A DNA stretch of 41,438 bases from Oscillatoriales cyanobacterium PMM_0080 (GTDB lineage Bacteria; Cyanobacteriota; Cyanobacteriia; Cyanobacteriales; Microcoleaceae), in assembly GCA_949127775.1 (NCBI GenBank), contig CASBQF010000152.1:1-41438 (forward strand), written 5' to 3'. The notes below the pieces were generated by a model. That model did not search any database. It saw only the letters and a list, made by a program, of their open reading frames with translations, and was not told the DNA's origin. How positions within the stretch are numbered: the stretch's first letter is position 1; every line of letters starts with the position of its first letter. The position numbers were made by a program, and so were the translations under genes. Positions 25,226 to 33,657 of the stretch are shown piece after piece.

Positions 25226-26825
25226 ACTCAATTTTACCGTAATCTAGTTTAATTGCGCGATCGGCAATATCAAAATAGCGATCGTCATGGCTAATCACAA
25301 ACACCGTTTTTCCGCGCCGTTTCAACTCCGGTAACAACTGCTTGTAGAAAATATCCCGAAAAAACGGGTCTTGATCCGAAGCCCACTCATCAAACAAATA
25401 AATCGGCCTGTCTTCCAAATAAGCAGTCAACAAAGCCAACCGTTTTCGCTGTCCCTGAGACAAAGCCGTAGTCGATAATATACCATCTTTCACCTCAACC
25501 TTTTTATCCAAATGAAACTCTCGCAGATATTCAGCCGCCTGATTGTCCAAATCGTGATTAGTCATGCCCAAAAGGCGATCGAATAAATAGAAATCAGAAA
25601 AAATAACCGAGAAATGCTGCCTGTACCATTCTCGATTCTCATCATTAATCGGCTGTCCATCTAGCAAAATATCTCCCGATTCAGGAATATACAAACCAGC
25701 TATTAACTTAGCCAAAGTTGATTTACCACTGCCATTTCCACCAATGATAAACACCAACTCACCCGCATGAAACTTCAAACTTAACTCACCCAAAATAAAA
25801 TTGCTGTCTTCCTTTTCTCCCGGATAGCGGTGAGTTGCTCCCTTCAATTCAAGAGTTTGCCAATCAGCCGTTTCCACCCTTTTTACCACAGAACTTATCT
25901 CAGCTTGACTCGCCAAAGCCAATCCCATTTTCTCAATCTTCTCCACCGAAGTATTAGCCCGAAAAATCGCCGGCAACCTTTGCAAAATATTTTGAAACGG
26001 AGACATCAAATAGGTGCTTGTCAGAATATACGCCGACAAAACCGGAGTAGAAACCGGCACAAATTTGGGCAAAGCAAATAACAGCAAACCCATCAGCATA
26101 AAAAACAACAATTGCCCAACTCCAATCGCCACAGCACCCGTATTCAAAGCAGTCACATTATAATCGCGGGAAGCATCAGCGCTTACCTGCAATTCTTCCG
26201 TAAAAAACTCTTGGCGGCGCAAAGAGTGCAGTTTGAGTTCCTTAATTCCGTCAGTAATACTGCGAAAATGCTTAAACAATACATCTTGTTCTTCTCTGGC
26301 TAAATCGAAGAATTTCCGCATTTTATTGAGCAGCAATTGTACAGTCCCAATCATCAGCACCAAAAAACCAAATACCACCACAAAAACCGTGCCAGAAATC
26401 GTGCTTAAATAAGTCAAGCAGCCGACAACAACCGCGATATCTACGCAGAGAAAAGGAATCAGAAATATAGTATTAGAAAGAGTTCCCACATCATCAGTCA
26501 GAGTGGCCAGCAAGCGGTTAGCGCCCAACTCTTCCAAATTTCGCAGCGGAGTAGACAAAATGCCACGACTCAAACTCAGCCGCAGATTATAAACTGCTTC
26601 TTGAGAAAGATAGATTAACAAAAATTGCGAGACAAAGCCACTCAAGAGAGCCAAAATTGCCAATCCCGCAAAATACCAGACTAAACTACCATTAGAATTA
26701 TCGCTGATGGCGCGGTTAATTAAGGAAATTAACATAGCGCTACAACCGCCGCTAATTAAGCCCGTGAATATGGCGATGGAAACATTTAACCAAGAAGCCT
26801 TTAACAGTAACCAAATTACATTCAT
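25191..26825 (-). CDS. Cyclic-peptide-type ABC exporter (SyrD/PvdE/YojI-like)
   Basis: A 544-residue half-transporter. About six membrane spans lie within residues 8-290, followed by the ATPase: Walker A GGNGSGKS (362-369), signature LSQGQ (455-459, a variant of LSGGQ), Walker B IYLFDEW (475-481), and VISHDD with the switch His. The LSQGQRKRLAL signature and the DEWASDQDP segment after Walker B are typical of the cyclic peptide/siderophore exporter family. Those proteins export peptides across the inner membrane. No peptide synthetase or precursor gene is in the window, so the cargo is unknown. The partner GNAT gene overlaps its 3' end. Confidence 0.88.
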   Translation of the reverse strand: MNVIWLLLKASWLNVSIAIFTGLISGGCSAMLISLINRAISDNSNGSLVWYFAGLAILALLSGFVSQFLLIYLSQEAVYNLRLSLSRGILSTPLRNLEELGANRLLATLTDDVGTLSNTIFLIPFLCVDIAVVVGCLTYLSTISGTVFVVVFGFLVLMIGTVQLLLNKMRKFFDLAREEQDVLFKHFRSITDGIKELKLHSLRRQEFFTEELQVSADASRDYNVTALNTGAVAIGVGQLLFFMLMGLLLFALPKFVPVSTPVLSAYILTSTYLMSPFQNILQRLPAIFRANTSVEKIEKMGLALASQAEISSVVKRVETADWQTLELKGATHRYPGEKEDSNFILGELSLKFHAGELVFIIGGNGSGKSTLAKLIAGLYIPESGDILLDGQPINDENREWYRQHFSVIFSDFYLFDRLLGMTNHDLDNQAAEYLREFHLDKKVEVKDGILSTTALSQGQRKRLALLTAYLEDRPIYLFDEWASDQDPFFRDIFYKQLLPELKRRGKTVFVISHDDRYFDIADRAIKLDYGKIEYDRQHESISDC

Positions 26826-26880
26826 TTAATTTTATTCCGAATTTAACTTTTGAACTCTGGCGCTCTGGATTGACTTAATT

Positions 26881-26950
26881 ATGTCATTGCCAGCCCTGCG
26901 AAGCAATCTCAAGATTCTGCGATTGCTTCGCTAAGAGCTCGCAATGACAT
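26881..26950. repeat. 70-bp palindromic element
   Basis: ATGTCATTGC (26881-26890) and GCAATGACAT (26941-26950) are perfect 10-bp inverted ends. An inner pair GCGAAGCAATC/GATTGCTTCGC strengthens the fold. It is a compact MITE- or REP-like element in the gap between the Uma2 gene and the ABC exporter. Confidence 0.75.
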
Positions 26951-26991
26951 TAATATATGTTAATCTGCCTACATCTGCGGTTTAAAAAAAA

Positions 26992-27579
26992 TTAATCAAC
27001 CATAGAATTCTCAAATACAACCAACTCATAAATATCGCTCATCGACATTTCTACTTCCACCGAAGCGAAGGAAACTATTGCTGATTCTCCCTCATATTCC
27101 CGAAATAACCAATCATTCGATTCGGTTTTAATATATTGTGCGACTAAAAACTCAGATTGATTGACTAACAAATATTCACGGAATTCAGGGATCGATCTAT
27201 AAAACCGAAACTTATCCTCCCGATCGAAATCCTTGGTAGACTTAGAAAGCACTTCCACAATCAGCACAGGATTGAGTATCTCATCTTTCCGTCCCTCTGT
27301 GCAAACTAATTCTCCTTCAACTACCATCACATCTGGATAAGTCCCGCGTCGATACCGAGGAATCCACAACCGCAATTCACTAAATGCTCTGGCATTCTTT
27401 CCCCGCAAAGCAGATTTCAAGCAGGCATAGATATTACCTATAATCTGGCTATGATCGATCGTACCACCTGTCATTTCTACAATTTCTCCATCGCGGTATT
27501 CATTTCTAAACTCAGCAGTTTCCTCTAACTCCCGGTACTCATCTAAAGTATAAATTTTTTGCTTACTTTGTACTAACAT
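26992..27579 (-). CDS. Uma2-family (DUF820) putative restriction-endonuclease-fold protein
   Basis: A 195-residue protein of the Uma2 family, which is very abundant in cyanobacteria. The PD-(D/E)xK-like core is visible: TYPDVMVVEGE (Asp), then NPVLIVEVLSKSTKDFDREDKFRFY (Glu and Lys), and the conserved YRSIPEFREYLLV. The N-terminus YTLDEYRELEETAEFRNEYRDGEIVEM is also family-typical. Members are annotated as putative nucleases, but the physiological role is not established. It is monocistronic. It starts from ATG at 27579. Confidence 0.88.
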   Translation of the reverse strand: MLVQSKQKIYTLDEYRELEETAEFRNEYRDGEIVEMTGGTIDHSQIIGNIYACLKSALRGKNARAFSELRLWIPRYRRGTYPDVMVVEGELVCTEGRKDEILNPVLIVEVLSKSTKDFDREDKFRFYRSIPEFREYLLVNQSEFLVAQYIKTESNDWLFREYEGESAIVSFASVEVEMSMSDIYELVVFENSMVD

Positions 27580-27673
27580 TTTTACCTCTGTACAAACTCT
27601 TATCTGCGTTAATCTGCTTCAATCTGCCTACATCTGCGGTTAAAAAGCACAACTAATAGTATATCACAGACTC

Positions 27674-27710
27674 AAAAAAAACGCCCAACTGCAAATAGTT
27701 AGGCGTTTTT
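27674..27710 (-). terminator. Rho-independent terminator of ndhB
   Basis: Read on the minus strand, ACGCCTAAC pairs with GTTGGGCGT (one G-U pair) around an 8-base loop, followed directly by a run of seven to eight T. It lies about 22 bases past the ndhB stop. Confidence 0.85.
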
Positions 27711-27732
27711 AAGCTTTCAAAACTAGGTAAAA

Positions 27733-29319
27733 TTAATCCTGGTTAGAAAACGAATTCGATTCTATTTTCGCAGTAGCTACAACAGGTTGGACGTGACTCA
27801 ATGCCGACTGCAACATGGGAGTGTTAGCAACAGCATCATTAGCCAAATTAAACAAAGGATTCGACAAAATACCTGCCAAAGTTGTCGCAACCAATGTCAG
27901 TACAACACTTACTTGCAAAGGCCGCATTCCTTGAAGGTTCCAGCGAACTTCGGGATAATTTTTGACAACCTCTGACATCTCTTGAGGCTCTTTCACTACC
28001 ATCATCTTGACGACACGGATGTAGTAGTAAATCGAAATTACGCTAGTAACTAATGCCAAGATAACTAAGCCGTAAAGCCCAGCTTGCCAGCCAGCCCAGA
28101 ACAGATAGATTTTGCCGAAGAATCCTGCTAGCGGCGGAATTCCACCGAGAGAAAGTAAACAAATACTCAATGCTAGAGTTAGCAATGGGTCTTTTTGATA
28201 CAAACCGGAGTATTCGCTAATTTGATCGGTTCCAGTCCGCAATGAGAACAGGATGATGCAGGCGAAAGCGCCTAGGTTCATAAACAGGTAAACCAACATA
28301 TAAAATATCATGCTGGAGTAACCGGCTTCGGTTCCTGCAACCAAACCAATCATTACAAAACCGGCTTGGGCGATCGACGAATAAGCCAAAAGCCGCTTCA
28401 TGCTAGTCTGAGCAAGGGCGACTACATTTCCCAACACCATGCTGAGAATTGCTAAGGCGGTGAATACGAAGTGCCACTGTTCGATAAGTACGGGGAAAAC
28501 CGTAGTTAATAAGCGGATTGCTAGGGCAAAACCTGCTGCTTTGGAACCAACGGAAAGGAATGCAACAACTGGTGTCGGCGAACCTTCATAAACGTCTGGA
28601 GTCCATTGGTGGAAGGGAACCGCAGAGATTTTGAAGGCGATTCCGGCGATCGCAAATACCAACGCGATCACTAAACCGAGAGATTGACCGTCATTAACAG
28701 TAGGAAGATGAGATGCGATCGCACTTAACGTCGTTTCACCACCAGACAACCCGTACAACAGCGACAGCCCGTAGAGAAACACCGCCGAAGAAGATGCACC
28801 AATTAACAAATATTTCAAAGCAGCTTCATTGGAACGCGGGTCGCGTTTTGTATAACCCGTCAGCAAATAAGACGAGATACTGAGAGTTTCCAATGATATA
28901 AAAATCATCACCAATTCATTAGCACCGGAAAGGAACATTCCTCCCAAAGTAGCTGTGAGCAAAATGCCGATGAATTCCGCTAAAGCAGTACCAGTTTGCA
29001 ATACATAACGGACGGATATCAAAATAGTGACAGCCGCAGTCAAAGCGATAATGCCGCGAAATACTAAACTCAAGGCATCGCTATTAAAACCGCCTAAAAA
29101 CGAGATAGTATTAGTGTTGTCCGCTTGCAAACACAAGGCACCGACGGCCGCGAGCAAACCGGCAACAGCCACGTAGGGAGTCCAACCAGAGGAAGTGCGG
29201 CCCACGATTAAATCGCCGACGAGGACAACCAAGAGGGTGACAATGATGATTCCCTCTGGCAATATAGTTCCAGCATTTAGCTGGGCGGCAAGAGTAGCAA
29301 AATCCATATTTTCAGACAA
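27733..29319 (-). CDS. ndhB: NAD(P)H-quinone oxidoreductase (NDH-1) subunit 2
   Basis: A 528-residue polytopic membrane protein with about 14 hydrophobic spans, one of the antiporter-like proton-pumping subunits of the thylakoid NDH-1 complex. Family features include [25 protein letters not shown] (with the conserved Glu in the LET segment), the [23 protein letters not shown] signature and [17 protein letters not shown]. It takes part in respiration, cyclic electron flow around photosystem I and CO2 uptake. No other ndh genes are adjacent, as is usual for ndhB in cyanobacteria. Start [13 protein letters not shown]; Met5 is an alternative. A clear terminator follows. Confidence 0.96.
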   Translation of the reverse strand: MSENMDFATLAAQLNAGTILPEGIIIVTLLVVLVGDLIVGRTSSGWTPYVAVAGLLAAVGALCLQADNTNTISFLGGFNSDALSLVFRGIIALTAAVTILISVRYVLQTGTALAEFIGILLTATLGGMFLSGANELVMIFISLETLSISSYLLTGYTKRDPRSNEAALKYLLIGASSSAVFLYGLSLLYGLSGGETTLSAIASHLPTVNDGQSLGLVIALVFAIAGIAFKISAVPFHQWTPDVYEGSPTPVVAFLSVGSKAAGFALAIRLLTTVFPVLIEQWHFVFTALAILSMVLGNVVALAQTSMKRLLAYSSIAQAGFVMIGLVAGTEAGYSSMIFYMLVYLFMNLGAFACIILFSLRTGTDQISEYSGLYQKDPLLTLALSICLLSLGGIPPLAGFFGKIYLFWAGWQAGLYGLVILALVTSVISIYYYIRVVKMMVVKEPQEMSEVVKNYPEVRWNLQGMRPLQVSVVLTLVATTLAGILSNPLFNLANDAVANTPMLQSALSHVQPVVATAKIESNSFSNQD

Positions 29320-29478
29320 GTTGGGTAGTACAGGCTAGGGAAGCCTGTAATGGGCAGTGAAATGTTAGAAATTCTTTACCAAATTGGATTGTAGACGATT
29401 ACAGCCTTGCGATCCCAGTTTTGTCAGTGTTGGTTGCGATATCTTGCAGATGGGCGATCGATCTGGGCGCTTGTCAAC

Positions 29479-29553
29479 GGGTTCCCCGGTTGTGCCTGGG
29501 AACCCATGTGTGGAGGCTCTGTTTCGTCGATCGCACGCCCAAACAGGAGCCTC
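29479..29553. repeat. Degenerate double-hairpin repeat
   Basis: GGGTTCCC/GGGAACCC (29479-29486 and 29498-29505) and GAGGCTC/GAGCCTC (29513-29519 and 29547-29553) form two successive hairpins. The arrangement resembles the widespread GGTTCCCAGG...GGAGGCTCT intergenic repeats of filamentous cyanobacteria. It lies in the 430-base region upstream of ndhB and grpB. Confidence 0.55.
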
Positions 29554-29594
29554 TGCGTCCACAAACAGACAAAGGGCGATCGAATCTGGGCGTC

Positions 29595-29737
29595 ATATCA
29601 ATTCCGGCTGCATCGCAATTAATATTACCCAAAATCAGGAGACTGCACCTGTCGCTTCTGGCGCGATTAATCTGGCGCGCCAGAAATGGCATCTTGAGTC
29701 TCTTCGCCTATCATTCTGGCGCACCCGGAATTGATAT
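29595..29737. repeat. MITE-like element, family A, copy 2
   Basis: ATATCAATTCCGG at the left and CCGGAATTGATAT at the right are perfect 13-bp terminal inverted repeats. The interior holds GCATCGCAATTAATATTACC, shared with 20323-20436, and several TCTGGCGCG/CGCGCCAGA palindromes. No open frame of note. It ends 33 bases before the grpB start. Confidence 0.75.
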
Positions 29738-29770
29738 CAGAGCTAATATTGATTGAGTCAGGTCAAAACT

Positions 29771-30355
29771 ATGTCTTTGAATCAGTGTAACGATTCCCGA
29801 ACAGTGGAAGTTATCCCCCACAATCCAACATGGCGAATTACCTTCATTGAAGATTCAAAACAGATTGCATTAGCAATGGGAGAAAATGTTGTTACCATTC
29901 ACCATATCGGTAGCACAGCGATTCCGAGCATTTATGCAAAACCGATTATCGATTTCTTAATTGAGGTAAAAGACATTGCTAAAGTAGATGATCAGAATTT
30001 AGCAATGGCAGTTCTGGGATACGAAGCGATGGGCGAGTTTGGCATACGCGATCGCCGTTTCTTCCTCAAAAATAGTGCAGCAGGTAAAAGAACTCACCAT
30101 CTCCACACATTTGAGGCTAAATCACCGGAAATAAAACGTCATTTGGCATTTCGCGATTATATCATCGCTCATCCCGAAGTCGCACAGAAATATAGTGAAT
30201 TAAAGCGCGAGTTGGCGAAAAAGTATCCCGAGGATATTCAAGGTTATATGAAGGGCAAAAATGGGTTTATTCGAGAGGTGGAAAAGACAGCATTAGAGTG
30301 GCAAAATTTGAAATTTATATACAGTAATTTGTCAACTTTAACTAACGAATCTTAA
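29771..30355 (+). CDS. GrpB-family protein (UPF0157, nucleotidyltransferase fold)
   Basis: A 194-residue protein with the GrpB/UPF0157 signature: VEVIPHNPTWRITFIEDSKQIA, HIGSTAIPSIYAKPIIDFLI (GST-x-VP-x-AKPIID) and a later HHLHTFE...RHLAFRDYI. The fold is related to minimal nucleotidyltransferases, but no substrate is established for most members. Start chosen at the ATG (MSLNQCNDS); an upstream TTG at 29753 in frame is less likely. It converges with the GNAT gene at 30469. Confidence 0.88.
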   Translation: MSLNQCNDSRTVEVIPHNPTWRITFIEDSKQIALAMGENVVTIHHIGSTAIPSIYAKPIIDFLIEVKDIAKVDDQNLAMAVLGYEAMGEFGIRDRRFFLKNSAAGKRTHHLHTFEAKSPEIKRHLAFRDYIIAHPEVAQKYSELKRELAKKYPEDIQGYMKGKNGFIREVEKTALEWQNLKFIYSNLSTLTNES

Positions 30356-30418
30356 TAAGGCTTTTATGGACAGGATGCTTACTCCTCACTCACAATAAAT
30401 TCATTCTTTGTGTGTAGA

Positions 30419-30454
30419 ACAAGCATCTTACCTTCTTTCGAGGGCGATGCTTGT
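30419..30454. repeat. Inverted repeat between convergent genes
   Basis: ACAAGCATC (30419-30427) and GATGCTTGT (30446-30454) form a 9-bp stem with an 18-base loop between the convergent grpB and GNAT genes. The left part resembles a decayed AACAGGCATCTTGCC repeat. It might act as a weak bidirectional terminator, but there is no T-run. Confidence 0.4.
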
Positions 30455-30468
30455 GCAAGAACAAGTCG

Positions 30469-31098
30469 TCATTCAGCGTGATTGTCATGACTTGGATGCC
30501 AATCTGCTCGATTTAGGCGGTAAACGAAGCAGTCGTCATCACCAAAACGCCGCAGTTCAACAAATTGGAACCCTTGCCGTTCATAAAAGCGGTGGGCTCG
30601 CGTATTATTGGCCAGTGGATCGATCAGTACAGCCGTTAAAGTAGAGTCGGCGAAACATCGCGCCAGTGCAAGCTGCATCATTTGTGTGCCATAGCCTTTG
30701 CCCAAATCTGTCTCTTCTCCAATCCAAATGTCGATCGCACGTAGATGCGGTTCGCAATCGCCCCAGTAGTGACTATCCTCAAGTGCTGGATCGATAATCT
30801 GGATAAATCCGATCGCCCTGCCATCAATTTCAGCAATTAATTGCTCTCTCCAGTCGGGAGTGCGAGCAAGTTCTATCTCCCAACCCCAATCATCGTTTGG
30901 ATCGGCGTTAATGACATGAGGTTGCTCATCCCAATATTTTAACAAATCTAAATCAGCCGAGGTGGCGGGGCGTAGGTTCAGCATCATTTCATCGACATTT
31001 ATTTTTGGCATATTTTTAGCATTGACCACATGAGGTTGTTCATCCCAATGTAGTAGCAGATCCAAATCTGTGGGGGTAGCAGGGCGTAGATTTATCAT
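30469..31098 (-). CDS. GNAT acetyltransferase with duplicated N-terminal segment (AAC(6')-like)
   Basis: A 209-residue protein. Residues 1-28 (MINLRPATPTDLDLLLHWDE...) are repeated at 39-66 (MLNLRPATSADLDLLKYWDE...), so one N-terminal strand-helix unit is present twice in frame. The catalytic part has RAIDIWIGEETDLGKGYGTQMMQLA (GNAT motif A) and IDPLANNTRAHRFYERQGFQ, a pattern like aminoglycoside 6'-N-acetyltransferases and related GNAT enzymes. Family-length translation would start at Met38 or Met39 (30987 or 30984), giving about 171 residues. Actual resistance activity cannot be inferred. It is the last gene of the minus-strand VOC/GNAT run, 45 bases after the preceding VOC gene. Confidence 0.82.
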   Translation of the reverse strand: MINLRPATPTDLDLLLHWDEQPHVVNAKNMPKINVDEMMLNLRPATSADLDLLKYWDEQPHVINADPNDDWGWEIELARTPDWREQLIAEIDGRAIGFIQIIDPALEDSHYWGDCEPHLRAIDIWIGEETDLGKGYGTQMMQLALARCFADSTLTAVLIDPLANNTRAHRFYERQGFQFVELRRFGDDDCFVYRLNRADWHPSHDNHAE

Positions 31099-31143
31099 GA
31101 CTGCTTACTTTTAAAAGTTTGTTTTTAACTGCTTGGGTTGAGG

Positions 31144-31530
31144 TTAAATAGGGACATGACATACTGCTTCGATGTTATGTCCATCTGGATCTAAAACAAA
31201 AGCACCGTAATAATCACGATGATAGTGAGGCCGTAGCCCAGGAACACCATTGTCTCGCCCTCCTGCTTCTAGCGCTGCTGTGTAAAAAGCCTGAACCATC
31301 TCACGAGTTTCTGCGCGGAAAGCAATATGAATTCTAGGGCTATTTACCTCTCCCTGTGTAATCCAGAAATCTGGTTTTCCGTCTATCCCAAAACCTGCCA
31401 GAGATATGGAACCAGTCACAGAAGCATCAAACTCTTTCAGCAATTGATAACCAAGTGAGGCTAATGCTTTGGTGTAAAATGCTTTGCTTTTTTCAAAATC
31501 ACTAACGTTAATACCAGTGTGATCTATCAT
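31144..31530 (-). CDS. VOC-family (glyoxalase/bleomycin resistance fold) protein
   Basis: A 128-residue single VOC protein: IDHTGINVSDFEKSKAFYTKAL at the N-terminus (His metal ligand), IHIAFRAETREMVQAFY in the middle, and DYYGAFVLDPDGHNIEAVCH at the end (Glu ligand). Such proteins act as dimers with a metal in a paired beta-alpha-beta-beta-beta fold. The substrate is unknown. It lies in the seven-gene minus-strand run behind the YciI gene. Confidence 0.87.
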   Translation of the reverse strand: MIDHTGINVSDFEKSKAFYTKALASLGYQLLKEFDASVTGSISLAGFGIDGKPDFWITQGEVNSPRIHIAFRAETREMVQAFYTAALEAGGRDNGVPGLRPHYHRDYYGAFVLDPDGHNIEAVCHVPI

Positions 31531-31624
31531 CTATCTTTCCTACTATATTATCGCTTATTATTTTGTGAAGAAGTAACCAGCTCGACGAGTTGAATCACAA
31601 TAACGTTCCAGCCGATCGACCAAC

Positions 31625-32104
31625 CTACAGCTTTTTGAAGTATCTGGCTATGGGTAACAGCCCGAAACCCGCCTTTTCATAGGTGCGACGTGCTGCGGCA
31701 TGACCTGGATCGCCTCCGGTTTCGACCATCGCCACAGACATCCCCGCATCTTTCATCCAATTTACAGCGAATTCTGTCAGAGCGGAGCCAATGCCGCGAC
31801 TTTGAAAGTCTGGATCGACAGCGATCATGTATATTTCACCCATGCTGCTTTCCGAATCTAGTTTCACGGCTACAAAGCCCACAGTGGAACCTGCATCAAT
31901 AGCAACCCAGACATTTGTATCCTCAGCAGCGCAGACATCCTCGACAGCCTTTTGTTGGTTCACACGCCAATCGTCGGGATAGAATTCCCGATATACGTCA
32001 AGATCCATCACCTTCTGAATCGCATCAAAGACCGGAGCCCATGCTCGAAGCGAAAGACGAATTACTGCATCCAGTCGATCGGCGTCGTAAGGTTTAATTT
32101 GCAT
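31625..32104 (-). CDS. GNAT-family N-acetyltransferase
   Basis: About 159 residues. GNAT motif A is IYMIAVDPDFQSRGIGSALTEFAVNWM (Q-S-R-G-I-G-S), followed by VETGGDPGHAAARRTYEKAGF with the late Tyr. This is a RimI-like small acetyltransferase; the acceptor is unknown. Start chosen at MQIKPYDADRL because GAGG lies about 11 bases upstream. The earlier in-frame ATG at 32113 is too close to that site. It sits between VOC genes on the same strand. Confidence 0.83.
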   Translation of the reverse strand: MQIKPYDADRLDAVIRLSLRAWAPVFDAIQKVMDLDVYREFYPDDWRVNQQKAVEDVCAAEDTNVWVAIDAGSTVGFVAVKLDSESSMGEIYMIAVDPDFQSRGIGSALTEFAVNWMKDAGMSVAMVETGGDPGHAAARRTYEKAGFGLLPIARYFKKL

Positions 32105-32176
32105 TTCTCTCATCACCTCAAAGGTTGTAACCACAATACTACATTTGTAATGACGATCGCAATCTTTCTTCCATGC

Positions 32177-32569
32177 TTACGGGTTTGCTTGGGCGATCCA
32201 CTGGACGAGTTGAATCACCACACCATTAGGATCTGTAACCTGAAAGAACCTTTCACCCCAGGGTTCAGTTTCGATCGCAGTGGTAATCGGCACGCCTTCT
32301 GATTTAATTCTGGCATATTCGCGATCGATATCATCCACCACAAAAACAATTAGCAAACCATCCGCTTGATGTCCGCACATATGAGTTGGTTTAAAGCTTT
32401 TCAATCCAGTCCGCAGAAAGATGAGGTTGAAGCCAGCATCCGGTCTAGAGAGGGAAACAAAACCGTCGGCTGACATATCTTCACTGAAACCGAAATGTTG
32501 CTTGACAAAAGTAGCCGATGCGGTCACATCATCAACATTGAGTGAAATCGCTGAAGCGGTAATCTGCAT
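32177..32569 (-). CDS. VOC-family (bleomycin resistance-like) protein
   Basis: A 130-residue protein: MQITASAISLNVDDVTASATFVKQHFGF, a central GLLIVFVVDDIDREYARIKSEG, and ERFFQVTDPNGVVIQLVQW at the end. The pattern is that of extradiol dioxygenase/glyoxalase-fold resistance-like proteins. Start at 32569 with AAGGA 6-7 bases upstream; a longer open frame upstream would run through the hairpin DNA and lacks homology. It is separated from the next VOC gene upstream by the two strong hairpins at 32632-32711. Confidence 0.87.
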   Translation of the reverse strand: MQITASAISLNVDDVTASATFVKQHFGFSEDMSADGFVSLSRPDAGFNLIFLRTGLKSFKPTHMCGHQADGLLIVFVVDDIDREYARIKSEGVPITTAIETEPWGERFFQVTDPNGVVIQLVQWIAQANP

Positions 32570-32631
32570 AATGAGTCCTTTAGTAGAACGACGGACGGCA
32601 AACCGATCCGCATCATCGAGTCTATTATTTT

Positions 32632-32711
32632 TATCGTTCTCAGGTGGAGCCTGAGAACGATAGTTTGAACATTGTAATAGCAAGCATTTTTATGCTTGCT
32701 ATTACAATGTT
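32632..32711. repeat. Two adjacent perfect hairpins (13-bp and 20-bp stems)
   Basis: Hairpin 1: TATCGTTCTCAGG (32632-32644) with CCTGAGAACGATA (32650-32662), 5-base loop. Hairpin 2: arms at 32668-32687 and 32692-32711, a perfect 20-bp stem closed by TTTT (ATTGTAATAGCAAGCAT in the arm). They sit between two VOC genes inside the minus-strand run. Neither is followed by a T-run. They could be processing or attenuation signals, or small repeats inserted in the operon. Confidence 0.75.
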
Positions 32712-32724
32712 GTGAACCCAGTTA

Positions 32725-33129
32725 CTATTTGTTTACTGCGCTTGGTTCCATGTAGATAAGTTCCCAAATGTGACCATCTAAGTCCTGAAATCCATGTGCA
32801 TACATAAAGCCGTGGTCTTGCGGTTCATTGTAGGTTGTTCCACCAGCGGCGATCGCCTTGCGAACCATTTCATCAACTTCTTTGCGACTTTCAGTAGATA
32901 AACACACCAGCACTTCCGTACTTTTCGTGGCATCACAAATTTCTTTGGGCGTAAAAGTCTGGAACTTGTCGTGAGTCAACAACATCACGAATATGTCCTC
33001 GCTGACAATCATGCAAGTGGCTGTCTCGTCAGTAAACTGAGGATTGAACGTGAAGCCGAGTTTAGTAAAAAAGTCAATAGATTTATTGAGGTTTTTTACT
33101 GGCAGATTGACGAAAATTTTAGTAGCCAT
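32725..33129 (-). CDS. VOC-family protein (lactoylglutathione lyase-like)
   Basis: A 134-residue VOC protein with the family-typical start MATKIFVNLPVKNLNKSIDFFTKLGF. It also has FVMLLTHDKFQTFTPKEICDA, VDEMVRKAIAAGG, and HGFMYAHGFQDLDGHIWELIYM at the end (the Gly-His-x-Trp-Glu metal/ligand region). I choose 33129 over 33141 because MATKIF is the usual N-terminus. It is part of the minus-strand DGPF/VOC run, 58 bases after the PhnB-like gene. Confidence 0.88.
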   Translation of the reverse strand: MATKIFVNLPVKNLNKSIDFFTKLGFTFNPQFTDETATCMIVSEDIFVMLLTHDKFQTFTPKEICDATKSTEVLVCLSTESRKEVDEMVRKAIAAGGTTYNEPQDHGFMYAHGFQDLDGHIWELIYMEPSAVNK

Positions 33130-33187
33130 GATTTTCTTCATCCTTTTTAAGTTTCATTGCAAGGTGAACGGCATTGCAGTTGTCGAA

Positions 33188-33610
33188 TTAGGCAGCTTTC
33201 TCGCAGTTAACCATCCACGGTATACCGAATTGATCGACCAGCATTCCAAACCGAAAAGCCCAAAAAGTTTTCCCGAATGGCATCTTGACTGTGCCATTTT
33301 CAGCTAGGGCGTGAAAGATACGTTCCGCCTCTGTTGGATCGTCGATCGCGATTTGTACGGAAAAGCCTTTGGTTTCTTCAAAGAACTTAGGCGGACAATC
33401 AGAACCCATCAAGCGATATGCTCCGAATTCCATACACACGTGCATGATTTTGTCAAGCCAATCAGCAGATAATTCACAGGGTTTTGGTTCCGCTGTTGGT
33501 ATATCGGCGTTAGTGAGCATTGTGACGATTTTGCCACCGAGACACTGCTCGTAGAACTTGAAAGCTGCCTCGCAGTTGCCGTTAAAAAAGAGATAAGGAT
33601 TAAGTTGCAT
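33188..33610 (-). CDS. PhnB-like VOC protein
   Basis: A 140-residue protein of the PhnB/3-demethylubiquinone-9 3-methyltransferase-like VOC subgroup: MQLNPYLFFNGNCEAAFKFYEQCLGG, IMHVCMEFGAYRLMGSDCPP, FSVQIAIDDPTEAERIFHALAENG, and AFRFGMLVDQFGIPWMVNCE. A Shine-Dalgarno AGGAGC lies 5 bases before the ATG at 33610. It is 47 bases behind the YciI gene. PhnB-like proteins are frequent companions of DGPF proteins and ECF sigma factors. Confidence 0.9.
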   Translation of the reverse strand: MQLNPYLFFNGNCEAAFKFYEQCLGGKIVTMLTNADIPTAEPKPCELSADWLDKIMHVCMEFGAYRLMGSDCPPKFFEETKGFSVQIAIDDPTEAERIFHALAENGTVKMPFGKTFWAFRFGMLVDQFGIPWMVNCEKAA

Positions 33611-33657
33611 GATTTGCTCCTGTTTGTTGAGTTTATTGCCTTCAAACATTGCAGAAA

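Noticed and set aside
29384-29756. Overlapping open frames upstream of grpB
   Set aside because: All cross the hairpin repeat and MITE copy 2; three frames are open at once, as expected for GC-rich palindromic DNA.
30361-30454. Possible CRISPR-like or tRNA structure between grpB and the GNAT gene
   Set aside because: There is only one inverted repeat, no repeat-spacer pattern and no cloverleaf; it is best seen as a decayed intergenic hairpin.
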